Shown piece after piece: positions 41,668-51,600 of a stretch of DNA of 64,000 nt. Every line of letters starts with the position of its first letter. Position 1 is the first letter of the stretch. Under the pieces are notes generated by a model, which did not search any database, was not told the DNA's origin, and saw only the letters and a program-made list of their open reading frames with translations. The translations under genes were made by a program, and so were the position numbers. This DNA is from Lewinellaceae bacterium (GTDB lineage Bacteria; Bacteroidota; Bacteroidia; Chitinophagales; Saprospiraceae), in the NCBI GenBank assembly GCA_020636025.1, contig JACJYQ010000009.1, positions 153,898 through 217,897 of the forward strand. Direction: 5' to 3'.

Positions 41668-42936
41668 TTATTCGGGTAATGGTTCTTTAGACCTGTCATG
41701 AATCTTGCGAACAAAAAGCAGGGAAATTACTGCCGCTGCCGATAGATACCAGGCAAAGGCCAAATCATCATGCTCTTTATTGATCAGCCACACTGCCACC
41801 ATGGGCGTGGTGCCTCCAAAAATGGCATAGGTCAGGTTATATCCTACACTTACCGCACTTACCCTGATATTGCCCGGAAACATTTCAGCAAGTAAGGCAG
41901 GTACCGGTCCTGCAAAAGCTGCAAGCAGCAAGGCAAGCACCATCTCGCCCAAACGAACCATCTGTATATCCGAATGATACATAAGCCAGGTAATAGGATG
42001 GGCCATAACAGCAATGGCAATGCCGGCACACAGTAACACCGGACGTCTGCCTACCCGGTCCGAAAGCCAGGCGAAAAAGGGAACACCACCAAGAAAAACC
42101 AATAGACCCGTTGTGTTAATTTCCAAAGCGACAGTTCTTGCTTCGTGTACATACTTTATCAGCCAGGTTACGGAGAATACGAATATGCCATAGAAACCCA
42201 CAGCGGTTATCAAGTTAAGTCCGCTTACCTGCAACAGCTGCCGCCAGTTACGGAGCAATTCCCGGAGAGGGTTCTCCACTTTCTTTTTCACAGACAGGGT
42301 TTCAGGCATGTGACGGCGGATCAGGAAGCCGACACCAGCGACCATTACTCCCAGAATAAAAGGTATCCGCCAGCCCCAGGTGCCCAGCTCCTCTGCTGTC
42401 AACACTTTGGACAGGAGCGTGCTCAGCATCGATCCCAGCAGGATTCCGCCAGTAGCGCCTAACAAGGATGTGGAGGCAAACAAACCTCTTTTACCGGCTG
42501 GAGCACTTTCAGCCAGGTAAACAACAGAGCTGGTGTATTCACCGCCCACTGAAAGCCCTTGCAACATACGCAGGACAACCAGCAAGACAGATGCTGTAAC
42601 ACCAATTTCAGCGTGGGTAGGCATAACACCTATTAAAAATGTAGGTACAGCCATCATGAGTACCGATAAATTCAGCGCCCGTTTGCGACCGATTCTGTCA
42701 CCGATGTAGCCAAAAAAAGCCCCGCCTACAGGGCGCATGAGGAATCCGGCAGCAAAAGCGCCAAAGGAGGCGATCAAAGAAGAGGTGTCGTCCTCGGCAG
42801 GGAAAAACAACTGCCCCAGTGTACTGGCAAAAAAGCCGTAAACCGCAAAGTCGTACCACTCCATAACATTGCCAATTATACCGGCAGCAACAGTGGCTGT
42901 ACGGGTTTTCGAATTGTGACTGATTGTAGCGTCCAT
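41668..42936 (-). CDS. MFS transporter, metabolite:H+ symporter (ProP/MHS) type
   Basis: Inner-membrane transporter of 422 aa with twelve predicted helices. The MHS signature is clear at the N terminus: IGNVMEWYDFAVYGFFASTL, then FAAGFLMRPVGGAFFGYIGD and the MFS loop GDRIGRKRAL; further on LRMLQGLSVGGEYTSSVVYL and the second MFS loop LSDRVGRRPVLL. Family members import compatible solutes and carboxylates (proline/betaine, citrate, alpha-ketoglutarate, shikimate) with protons; which one applies here is unknown. First gene of a four-gene operon. Its promoter module (42959-43021) faces away from another copy (43050-43112) that drives the divergent TlpA-like gene. Confidence 0.92.
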   Translation of the reverse strand: MDATISHNSKTRTATVAAGIIGNVMEWYDFAVYGFFASTLGQLFFPAEDDTSSLIASFGAFAAGFLMRPVGGAFFGYIGDRIGRKRALNLSVLMMAVPTFLIGVMPTHAEIGVTASVLLVVLRMLQGLSVGGEYTSSVVYLAESAPAGKRGLFASTSLLGATGGILLGSMLSTLLSKVLTAEELGTWGWRIPFILGVMVAGVGFLIRRHMPETLSVKKKVENPLRELLRNWRQLLQVSGLNLITAVGFYGIFVFSVTWLIKYVHEARTVALEINTTGLLVFLGGVPFFAWLSDRVGRRPVLLCAGIAIAVMAHPITWLMYHSDIQMVRLGEMVLALLLAAFAGPVPALLAEMFPGNIRVSAVSVGYNLTYAIFGGTTPMVAVWLINKEHDDLAFAWYLSAAAVISLLFVRKIHDRSKEPLPE

Positions 42937-42958
42937 AATCTGTAAAATTTTGTTGGGG

Positions 42959-43021
42959 CAAAGGTGTGCCGGAACCGTTAACTGGCTTTGGACTATTGTT
43001 TTAAATCCTGGGATTATTGTT
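42959..43021 (-). promoter_or_regulatory. Tandem operator + -7 promoter module (MFS operon)
   Basis: Minus strand: AACAATAATCC at 43021-43011, AACAATAGTCC at 43000-42990 (21-bp period), CACCTTTG with TTTG at 42962-42959, spacing 38. Only 28 bp separate its distal repeat from that of the divergent module. Confidence 0.85.
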
Positions 43022-43049
43022 TAGCCACAATTGGTGTATCTGACGATTG

Positions 43050-43112
43050 AACAATAGTCCATTTAATGGAAACAATGGTCCAAGACTACCTCTGAAGGAG
43101 ACCTCACCTTTG
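43050..43112 (+). promoter_or_regulatory. Tandem operator + -7 promoter module (TlpA-like gene)
   Basis: AACAATAGTCC at 43050-43060, AACAATGGTCC at 43071-43081 (21-bp period), CACCTTTG with TTTG at 43109-43112, spacing 38; ATG at 43142. Confidence 0.85.
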
Positions 43113-43141
43113 CCCTATCGAAATTCAAAAAAACGAATCAC

Positions 43142-44590
43142 ATGAAATACAGACATTCAATCACAACCATGCTTGCCTTTTTGTTTTGCTATACCATACT
43201 TAGCGGACAAGGCTCAACTGCTGCTGCGACTAAAGTATGTTTGCAGATAGGCGGACTTTCCGATACTTCCTGCATTTACCTGCAGGCAATTCATGAGAAT
43301 AAAAAATCAAATCTGGATTCTACCTACCTGAATAAGGATGGCGAAATTGTGTTCCAGTTGCCAACTATGCCGGAACCCGGATATTACAATATTGTCTTGC
43401 CTTCAGGAACTGAGTTGCCTGTGTTGTTGAATGGAGAACGAAACATCACTTTGTGTACGCAAATGGATTACCCAATCGACAATATGGCTGTGGAAGGCAG
43501 TCTGGAGAATGAATTGTTGTACAACTGTTTGCAGTACGAAAGCCATCTGGGCGAACGATTTCAGAATGAGATCCAGGAATTGCAAAGAAACCGTCAGGAG
43601 TCCATGGACCAGCAATTTGTCAATCAGCTTCGCGAACGGTATTTCGTTGAGCGGGAGTCATTTTATGCTTCAGTATTTGCCAGGTATTCCAACACCCTAT
43701 ATGTAAAATATGAGAAAGCCAACCAGGAACCTGCCATCCTTAACAGAATTGCATCCGCTGCTCTGCTCAATAGGAGTGACCGGCAACAAATGATGCTCAG
43801 TCATTACTGGGATAATGTTGATTTCCATGATGACAGACTGTTGAACACCCCTATGGTTTTCGATAAGCTTTGGCAGTATTTCAACAAATTCGTACCAGAT
43901 CAAACGGATGTGAAGCTGCAGGCTGTTGACATACTGATGGACAAAGTTGCTGATCACCCGGCTTATTATCGGTTTTTTGCAGAGTGGCTGACAAAAGAAT
44001 ACAGAGCGCCCTTTACCGGGATGATGGACCCGGATGCACTTTACATCCATATGGTAGATCATTACCTGACCAATGAGCGTGCTTTTTGGGCCGATTCACT
44101 ACAGGTATACGCCTGGAATTTGCGTGCCGAAGATCTTCGGGCGAGTCTGGTTGGAATGCCAGGGCAAGACTTTGCATCTAAGGCCGCGGATGGTGTCTCT
44201 CACAATTTATTCGACATCGAATCACCATATATAGCGATCTTCTTTTTTCATACTGACTGCGAACACTGCATCGAAACTACTCCTGAACTAGTTCAGAAAT
44301 ATCGCGAACTAAAGGAGCAGGGCTTGATGGTGGTAGCTGTTTCGATGGGTGCGGAGGCCGATGAGTGGAAAGCATTCATGGAGAAGAACCGCATGGATGA
44401 TTTTGTGAACCTTACTGATGAGGATAACAACAGCATCTTCAAAAGTTATTTTGTACGAGCCACACCTGAAATCTATTTGCTTAACCCTGACCGAAAAATT
44501 ATTGGAAAACATCTTTCTGTTGAGGATATTCAAGCGGTTATGGAGATGGATAAAACGGGTGAACTAAATGAAATGAGCTCGTCACGGTAG
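43142..44590 (+). CDS. TlpA-like thioredoxin-fold protein (DUF4369/DUF5106 type)
   Basis: Periplasmic protein of 482 aa with a signal peptide (MKYRHSITTMLAFLFCYTIL ending near SGQG). Residues about 30-120 form a DUF4369-like beta-sandwich (LDSTYLNKDGEIVFQLP), residues about 125-330 a helical DUF5106-like middle, and residues about 335-470 a thioredoxin domain (MPGQDFASKA, IAIFFFHTDCEHCIETTPEL, VVAVSMGAE, VRATPEIYLLNPD with the cis-Pro). The active site is Cys-Glu-His-Cys. Such proteins handle thiol-disulfide chemistry in the periplasm. Its promoter is the lectin-array module, and each lectin has many cysteines, so a role in their disulfide formation or repair is a reasonable inference. Confidence 0.88.
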   Translation: MKYRHSITTMLAFLFCYTILSGQGSTAAATKVCLQIGGLSDTSCIYLQAIHENKKSNLDSTYLNKDGEIVFQLPTMPEPGYYNIVLPSGTELPVLLNGERNITLCTQMDYPIDNMAVEGSLENELLYNCLQYESHLGERFQNEIQELQRNRQESMDQQFVNQLRERYFVERESFYASVFARYSNTLYVKYEKANQEPAILNRIASAALLNRSDRQQMMLSHYWDNVDFHDDRLLNTPMVFDKLWQYFNKFVPDQTDVKLQAVDILMDKVADHPAYYRFFAEWLTKEYRAPFTGMMDPDALYIHMVDHYLTNERAFWADSLQVYAWNLRAEDLRASLVGMPGQDFASKAADGVSHNLFDIESPYIAIFFFHTDCEHCIETTPELVQKYRELKEQGLMVVAVSMGAEADEWKAFMEKNRMDDFVNLTDEDNNSIFKSYFVRATPEIYLLNPDRKIIGKHLSVEDIQAVMEMDKTGELNEMSSSR

Positions 44591-44643
44591 TTAACTGAAT
44601 GTGTCAGTCTGCTTAATAAACAGCAAACAAGACCAATATGATT

Positions 44644-44680
44644 CATCCCGAATTTTCCGCTTAATGGAAGGTTCGGGATG
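44644..44680 (+). terminator. Terminator of the TlpA-like gene
   Basis: CATCCCGAATTTTCC (from 44644) pairs with GGAAGGTTCGGGATG (to 44680) and is followed by TCTTTTCG. Nearly the same stem ends the lectin 2/1 operon (15453-15489). Confidence 0.75.
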
Positions 44681-44685
44681 TCTTT

Positions 44686-44750
44686 TCGCCGCGCTTGTGT
44701 CTTTTTTGACCAAGCGCAACTCAACGTGAGCTGCTAAGCGTATTATGTGT
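44686..44750. repeat. Dispersed repeat C, copy 2
   Basis: CGCCGCGCTTGTGTCTTTT, CCAAGCGCAACTCAACGTGA and CGTATTATGTG correspond, reversed, to 38252-38326. It lies between a terminator and the first sensor kinase gene; no ORF. Confidence 0.55.
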
Positions 44751-44836
44751 TGCCGAATGAGGCTTATCTGGAAAGGGTATTATTGGAACTTCCCCATGAA
44801 ACCACAAGTAAAGCCCTATATGTAGACTTAGTTGAT

Positions 44837-44844
44837 TAATTTTG
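44837..44844 (+). promoter_or_regulatory. -7 element of the first sensor kinase (TAATTTTG)
   Basis: TAATTTTG matches the Bacteroidota -7 consensus TAnnTTTG exactly and ends 9 bp before the ATG at 44854, so the mRNA would be leaderless or nearly so. No AACAATAG operator is present. Confidence 0.5.
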
Positions 44845-44853
44845 TTGCCGACC

Positions 44854-47800
44854 ATGCGGCACAATGTTCTCCTTATTCTTTTTCTGGAACTTATTTGTAG
44901 TTCCTTTAGGCTCAATGGCCAGCAGGTAGACACATTACCAAAGCTGTATCATTCCAATTTGTCCCTGTTCGATGGCAATAACGGACTGCCAATCTCCTGT
45001 ACTTCTGATGGATTAATGGATAGAGCAGGTCGTCTATGGATAAACCCCTGCTTCTCACAGGAAGAACACCAAACGATCAACTTTTACCGGTTTGACGGCA
45101 CGAAAGCCGACTTTATTGATTTGCCAAATGTGCCCTCTGGTATAAAAGGACAGGCAGTACTATGTGGTTTTAATCGAAAAGATGAATTATTTGGGTACTT
45201 CCGCAATACCTCTACCTGTTTTATTTATGATCCCAAGACGCGTGGATCGAGGTATGTAACCATTGATTCCTCCAATACGAGGATCTTTTTTATCGGTGCT
45301 GTTGAAAAGTATGGCTTGATCATACAGGCTGTTACCCCTTTGTATCACCTGATTTACAAGCTAAGTGACAACCGTTTGGAAAAGCTGTTGTCCATACCCC
45401 GTTTGGATACAAACAGTGAAGACTATCCATTAGGATGGGGAGGGAAAACCATTTTAACAGATAAAGAGCTTTGGATCACAAATCTTAAGAATGCTGATGA
45501 TAATGACCATGCAAACTCGACTAAACACTTAGGCGCTTTTGCCAGAATTCAACTTTCTACGTTACAGATAAGGAGTTATGATCTTAATGACCTTTTTAGT
45601 GGTACCATACCGGCCACACTCCGTCCATGGCATGAACAGGTGATTTCTCTCGGACAGAATGATGAAATGATCATATATCTTTCTGCCTGGGATAAATTTT
45701 TTGTTCTGGATAAAAATAAAGAAAAATTTCATCTAATTGACCCATTTAGAAGGGAGAAGACGGCACCTTTTTCTGAAAATGTAAACCCATATACGGATGT
45801 CAGAATAGTCAGAGACTCCCTTGGAAATGTATTGTTCCTCGGCCATAATTCAACTGGGTATCGGGCAGTTTTACGCGATTTAATTGGAACATATTATGAT
45901 TATACCCCTATAGTATCTGCAGTGCTGGACACCGCAAGGGTGGCGAATATTTTCATCCAAAGTGCACAAAGTCACGATTTTAGAAAGCAGGCATCTTTCT
46001 ATTTGAATAGCGGTCTGGTAGTAGTTGATCTGAGGCTGGCAGGGTCGATTAAACATGTTCTGAGTAATTTCAATACTCGGGCTATTGTGGAAACTGCTCC
46101 CCGAGAATATATTGTTAATGCGCATAGGGAGCCGTCTGTAAACAAAATAAATACCCTTACCAATGATCCGGGTCAAACTGGTATTCCACTTTTTTTACAT
46201 TGTTTTGGCTCTGACTCAACAACCTTAAGCCTGAATTATTTATCAAACCTGGTCAAAGACAGCAAAGAGTCTATTTGGGCCCCGATGGATCAACAATTTA
46301 TCCGATTTCGGCGTGATGGATCCTGTAGAACGTACTTTGTCGGTAAGGATTTTTTAAAGTTCACTTTTCTAGACTCTACCAACATTGCACTTGTTGGTGA
46401 TGCCCAATTGTTTCTTTATGATGTGCCCAGCCAGAAACTCAGGGAAGTACTCATAAAAGGTATTCCGGTAAAATTTAAAGATGCAGTTAATCAAATTTAT
46501 GTTTCTAAAAATGGGGTCATTTGGATAGCCGCTTTGGACGGATTGCATCAAATCAATTTGAAAGAAGGGACCTATCGTTTGATAGGAGAGGCAGAAGGCT
46601 TTCAAAACAACCGGATCATGTGCATTGATGAGGACGAGCGAGGAAGGCTCTGGATAGGTTCTTATGGCGGCGGCCTTTATATATATAATCCAGCAACCAG
46701 TGAGTTGCTAAATGTAGACAAGAAAAAGGGCTTGTCCAACAATATTGTCATAGGGATTCTGTCCGATGATATGGGGGTGCGATGGCTGTCAACATACTCA
46801 GGTATAACCCTGCTTACATCAGAAGGGGAAGTATTCAGTCGTTTGTATACTGAAGACGGACTTTCAACAAATGAATTTAACCGATACTCTTACTATAAAA
46901 GCCAAACTGGCGAGCTGATTTTTGGCTCGATAAAAGGAATAAATGTCCTTCAACCAGAGGGTATAAAGGCACAGCTGGATGAACTTGGCTCACCCCGTGT
47001 TTACCTGACCGGTCTTACATATTTTGATCCAAAGCTGGATAGTCTGGTAAATAAAATAAATTGGTCTCTTAGCGTTGAAACCATAAAACTACCGGCATCC
47101 CATCGCTCCATTCAATTGCATTTTGCCTTGTCCAATCTGTTACGCCATTCGGAAAACAATTTTGCATACAAGTTGGAAGGGCCGGATATAAAAAAGCCAA
47201 TGGATTGGATTTATATTGGCGCTATTAACCAGTTAAATCTTCAAAACCTTCCACCAGGTAAATACAATATATTAATTCGCGGCTGTGATTTTCGTGGCAA
47301 CTGGACGGCAGTCCCGCTTGTAATTCCCATACAAGCCGCTGAAATCTTTTATAAACAAAGCTGGTTTTTCCTGCTCAGTGGAGGGATCATTCTTGCCCTG
47401 GCCTTAATATGGTTTCAACAACAGAAAAGAAGGCGCAGGAGACTCCAACAAGAGTTGTTACACAGAACAAAGGAAATCATGAGCACCAGGGATCAATTGG
47501 TTGCCCAGGAAAAACTTGCCTCACTGGGCCAGCTCACAGCCGGGATTGCCCATGAAATCAAAAACCCGTTGAATTTCGTCAATAATTTCGCTTTGGATTC
47601 CTCTGTTCTGACTGACCGGTTTTTGGTTGAACTGGAAAAGGTGAAATCTGAAATCGAAGCCGACCGGTATGATCGCATTGTGCATTATCTGGCAGAGATG
47701 AAGCAAAATGCCCTGGATATCAACAGCAGCGGAAGTACAGCCGACCGGATCGTGCGCAGTATGATGGATCATGCAAGAGGAACTTCAGACAAGAAGCAAT

Positions 47801-48294
47801 TACTTGATCTGAATCACCTGATTCAAGAAAATACACATTTGGCGATCAGTGGCTTCGGGGCTATACATTCAGATTTTTTTACTGATTTGACTGAAAAGTT
47901 TGATCCAAAAATGCCCCAGATTTATGCTTCTCCGCTAAATGTCTCCCGGGCTATTCTAAATATTTTAAACAATGCTTGTTACGCTTTATATATGAAGCAA
48001 CAGCAAGACCCGCAGTTTAAACCGACGCTTCAAATTCAAAGTCTTGCAACAAAAGGACGAGCACTGATAAAAATCCGCGATAATGGATTGGGGATATCTC
48101 CCGACATTGTGAATAAGGTTTTTACCCCTTTCTTTACCACAAAACCTACCGGGGAAGGCAACACCGGACTTGGCTTATCTATTTGTTTTGACATTATAGT
48201 ATCCGAGCATGGCGGCCAGTTACACGTAGAAAGCGAACCAGGAGTATTTACCGAATTTATGATTGAATTACCCATTTCAGGAAATGTAGCCTGA
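44854..48294 (+). CDS. Propeller-type membrane sensor histidine kinase 1
   Basis: Protein of 1146 aa from the ATG at 44854 (signal peptide MRHNVLLILFLELICSSFRL). The periplasmic part (about 25-745) is a two-component regulator beta-propeller with Reg_prop-type blades (GRLWINPC, GVIWIAALDGLHQI, GRLWIGSYGGGLYIYNP, GVRWLSTYSGITLL). A Y_Y_Y domain follows (about 745-830: FAYKLEGPDIKKPMDWIYIG), then one membrane helix (about 835-855), a short coiled coil and the kinase core: HisKA with His900 (LTAGIAHEIKNPLNF) and HATPase_c (IRDNGLGISP, FTPFFTTKPTGEGNTGLGLS). It has no receiver or DNA-binding domain, so it must pass phosphate to a separate regulator; REC1 of the hybrid at 52143 is the nearest candidate. 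Close paralogue of the next gene. Confidence 0.93.
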   Translation: MRHNVLLILFLELICSSFRLNGQQVDTLPKLYHSNLSLFDGNNGLPISCTSDGLMDRAGRLWINPCFSQEEHQTINFYRFDGTKADFIDLPNVPSGIKGQAVLCGFNRKDELFGYFRNTSTCFIYDPKTRGSRYVTIDSSNTRIFFIGAVEKYGLIIQAVTPLYHLIYKLSDNRLEKLLSIPRLDTNSEDYPLGWGGKTILTDKELWITNLKNADDNDHANSTKHLGAFARIQLSTLQIRSYDLNDLFSGTIPATLRPWHEQVISLGQNDEMIIYLSAWDKFFVLDKNKEKFHLIDPFRREKTAPFSENVNPYTDVRIVRDSLGNVLFLGHNSTGYRAVLRDLIGTYYDYTPIVSAVLDTARVANIFIQSAQSHDFRKQASFYLNSGLVVVDLRLAGSIKHVLSNFNTRAIVETAPREYIVNAHREPSVNKINTLTNDPGQTGIPLFLHCFGSDSTTLSLNYLSNLVKDSKESIWAPMDQQFIRFRRDGSCRTYFVGKDFLKFTFLDSTNIALVGDAQLFLYDVPSQKLREVLIKGIPVKFKDAVNQIYVSKNGVIWIAALDGLHQINLKEGTYRLIGEAEGFQNNRIMCIDEDERGRLWIGSYGGGLYIYNPATSELLNVDKKKGLSNNIVIGILSDDMGVRWLSTYSGITLLTSEGEVFSRLYTEDGLSTNEFNRYSYYKSQTGELIFGSIKGINVLQPEGIKAQLDELGSPRVYLTGLTYFDPKLDSLVNKINWSLSVETIKLPASHRSIQLHFALSNLLRHSENNFAYKLEGPDIKKPMDWIYIGAINQLNLQNLPPGKYNILIRGCDFRGNWTAVPLVIPIQAAEIFYKQSWFFLLSGGIILALALIWFQQQKRRRRRLQQELLHRTKEIMSTRDQLVAQEKLASLGQLTAGIAHEIKNPLNFVNNFALDSSVLTDRFLVELEKVKSEIEADRYDRIVHYLAEMKQNALDINSSGSTADRIVRSMMDHARGTSDKKQLLDLNHLIQENTHLAISGFGAIHSDFFTDLTEKFDPKMPQIYASPLNVSRAILNILNNACYALYMKQQQDPQFKPTLQIQSLATKGRALIKIRDNGLGISPDIVNKVFTPFFTTKPTGEGNTGLGLSICFDIIVSEHGGQLHVESEPGVFTEFMIELPISGNVA

Positions 48295-48665
48295 CAAGGG
48301 TTAGACAATTAACCCAGGTTGTTGCCAATTAAGATGTTCTAATGAACCACTATGAATTTGGATTGCAGAAGAAGGCAAAAAGTATGATCCCCAGCTTGTT
48401 TCTGCTATCACTTTGAGCATGGTGCAACATCTATTAACCTCGGATTTCAATCCAATGGAGAGAACCCTGGTATTTTTACCATCCCGGGACCGCGCGTTTG
48501 AATATTCCGTGGCATGAGTAATTGTTCAAACGTAAATATTTGATATTTAACCACTTAGTGATTGGTATCTTGGGCGTGCGCGATCACTCCGGATTATAAT
48601 CAGGGGTTTCTATATATTTACTTGCGCGACTTTTTCAGACAGATGATTGTGTTCCCACAGTTTTT
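48295..48665. other. Gene-free gap between the two sensor kinases
   Basis: About 370 bp with no supported gene, operator or strong hairpin (only a 6-bp GGGTTA/TAACCC stem at 48298-48315). One short frame around 48410-48500 (FEHGATSINLGFQSNGENPG) faintly recalls the end of a histidine-kinase ATPase domain and may be a decayed kinase fragment, but the match is too weak to call. Confidence 0.3.
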
Positions 48666-48673
48666 TACATTTG
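48666..48673 (+). promoter_or_regulatory. -7 element of the second sensor kinase (TACATTTG)
   Basis: TACATTTG fits TAnnTTTG exactly; a TTG lies 16 bp upstream (48647-48649). The ATG follows at 48682, again implying a very short leader. Confidence 0.5.
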
Positions 48674-48681
48674 CTTCTACA

Positions 48682-51600
48682 ATGAAGCGCAGCTCCTCCT
48701 TGTTTTTTTTATTGTTGCTGATAGGAACATGGCCATTCGATGGGCTGTGGTCCCAGGAAGAATTGCCTAAATTATTGCCCTCAAACCTGAGCGTTTTTGA
48801 CATTGATGCCGGGATGCCAATATCCTGTATCAATAATGGTCTGTTTGGTGTGAATGGTACATTATGGATTAATCCATGCTCTGGACAGGAGGAACATCAA
48901 ACCATCAATTTTTACAGGTTCGACGGACATCAATCGGCTCTGGTAGAGTGGCAGAACCTTCCTGAAAAAGTAAAAGGACAAGCCTTTCTTTCCTGTTTTA
49001 CCAAATCAGGTGTACTTATAGGTTATTTCAGAGGCTCGAATACCATTTTTTGTTTCGACCCGCAATCACAAGCGACGCAGTATTTCACACTGGATTCGAT
49101 CGAGGCTAAAATTTCATTTATTGGCATTACCGAATCCCATGGTGTGATTGTGCACGCTATGACTCCAAATAATCACCTCATTTACCAATGCCCGCAAGGG
49201 CAACCTACTCTGTTAAAGGCAATTCCCCGTAGAGTTAAAGGCATTAAAACCAATGTTCTTGCTTCGGATGAAATGTTACTTACTGAAACAGATTTATGGG
49301 TTGTGCGTCCAATTAAAGAAGTAAATACACAAACGCTGATAGAAAATGAGCCTGATTTGTTGGGTTTGATCCGGTTCAATCTGAGCAATCATGAAGTTTA
49401 TGAATTTAACCTGAAAGATTTATATCCCGGTAAAATTCCAGCTCCTGTCAGAATTGAAAAGGGGTGGGTCTTGGCCCAGGGAAGCCACAATAAAGTCATT
49501 TTATTTCTGACAGCCTGGAGCCAGTTCTTTCTTATTGATCCTGTTGATAATTCTGTAAAAAAGTACCAATCTGAGGGAATCGGGGATATATTAAGGTCAT
49601 TTAATAAAAAAGATTTTAGTGCCAGGTTCTTTATTAAAAGAGACAACATCGGGAACCTTCTTTATTATTATAAATGGCGCAATGATATTTATGCAATATT
49701 GGAGGATACAAACGGCCAATACTATGATTATTCATCAATATTAAATACAGCCAGGAAAAATTCCCGTTTTCCCCAAAGCGGTATTAATGACATAATAAGC
49801 AGTAACTTCCTGAAACAGGTATATGTATTCATGAATTCCGGCCTGGCTGTGGTCGACATCAAATACTCCAGTTCTATTTCAGTCCGACTAGATGAATTAG
49901 CTGTACGGAATATTAGTGAGATTGGGCCTGGTCAATACTTCACCTTTCCGGAACCTGCAGATTGGTTTGTCCAGTTCAAGACAGGGGAGGGGACGTCAGA
50001 TAAATTCAATTATCCATATAAATTTGATTGCCTTCGTTCACCTGCCCGTCCAACTGGACCAAAACACCTGATAGATATTGTCAAGGACGCTCGTGATGGT
50101 TTTTGGGTGCCATTTGATAAGCAACTTGTCAGGTTATATCCGAATGGCAACTGTAACAGTTATGCTGTAGGCAAGGACTTCATGAAATTTGCCTTTATAG
50201 ATACCTCAACCATCATTTTTGCTTCTGACAATCAGGTGTATTTATACCATATTCCTGATCGGAAATTAAGCCCTGTAGAGGGAAATCAGCAGCCTTTGCG
50301 CATAAATGGGGTTGTCAATCAGTTTTATGTTTCCAAAAACAAGGTGGTTTGGATCGCAGCATTGGATGGGCTACACCGTGTTGATCTTAAAACCGGGGCC
50401 TACAGATTGTTTACAAAAGAAAATGGGTTTTCGGATAACCGAATCATGTGTGTAGAAGAGGATGATACAGGACGGTTTTGGTTAGGTACTTATGGTGGTG
50501 GCGTTCAAATCTTTGACCCTGAATCAGAGAAAGTCACGGTAATTGATCAAAAAAGCGGGCTTTCCAATAACATTGTGGTAGGTATATTGTCGGATGATGA
50601 GGGATCCCATTGGGTTTCTACTTTTGAAGGATTAAACCTGGTTTCTCCTGCCGGTAAGGTGCTAAGCCGCTTGTTTAAAGAAGACGGTCTTTCTTCAAAT
50701 GAATTCAACCGTTATTCATATTTCAGGGGAGGCAATGGTGAATTGCTGTTCGGGTCTGTGGCAGGAATCAATATCATCAGACCCGAACTGCTTAAACCTC
50801 AACTACTCGATACTGCATCGATCCGTATTTTTTTAACGGGGTATTCTTACTACGACTCGAATACCGATAGTCTCATCAAAAAGATTAATTGGTCAGATTC
50901 TATTGATATCATAAAGTTATCTGCTGCTAATCGCACCATCAGCCTGCAATTTGCCCTTGCCAGTTTGGTACGACTGGAAGCAAATACATTCGCCTATAAA
51001 CTTGAAGGTCCAGATCATAAAGGTTCTGACGAGTGGATCTATTTAGGGACAAATAACAGCCTCAATCTCCAGGGATTACCTGCCGGTAATTACAGGATTT
51101 TGATCCGGGGATTTGATTACCGGGGAACCGGCACCTCGAATGTATTGGTTATTCCCATTCACGCTGCTGAATTCTTTTACAAAAGAACCTGGTTTATCCT
51201 TCTTTGTATTTGCTTTGTTGTGAGCGCTGTATTGATATGGGTCAATCGACTTCAGATGCAACGAAAGAAGCTGGAAAGAGAGTTAAAGGCGCGTTCGCAG
51301 GAGATCATGAACACCCGCAATCAGTTGGTAGCCCAGGAAAAGCTTGCTTCACTGGGGCAGCTCACAGCCGGAATTGCTCACGAGATAAAGAACCCATTAA
51401 ACTTCATCAATAATTTTGCGCTGGATTCTTCCAAACTGGCTGACAAGGTTTTTGAAGAATTAAAACAGGCCGGTCAAATAAGCGGTTCGGATTCATACAA
51501 GAAAATGATGCGCTATCTGGAAGATCTAAAGCAAAACGCACTGGATATCAACAGCAGCGGCTCTACAGCCGACCGTATAGTGCGGAATATGATGGATCAT

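Noticed and set aside
42937..43141. Inverted-repeat recombination or phase-variable promoter between the divergent genes.
   Set aside because: The mirror symmetry is fully explained by two complete copies of the promoter module facing outward; no recombinase gene or site-specific crossover sequence was found.
48410..48500. Possible remnant of a histidine-kinase ATPase domain (FEHGATSINLGFQSNGENPG ... IFTIPGP).
   Set aside because: The similarity covers about 25 residues, has gaps, and lacks the N, G1 and G2 boxes. Too weak to annotate as a pseudogene.
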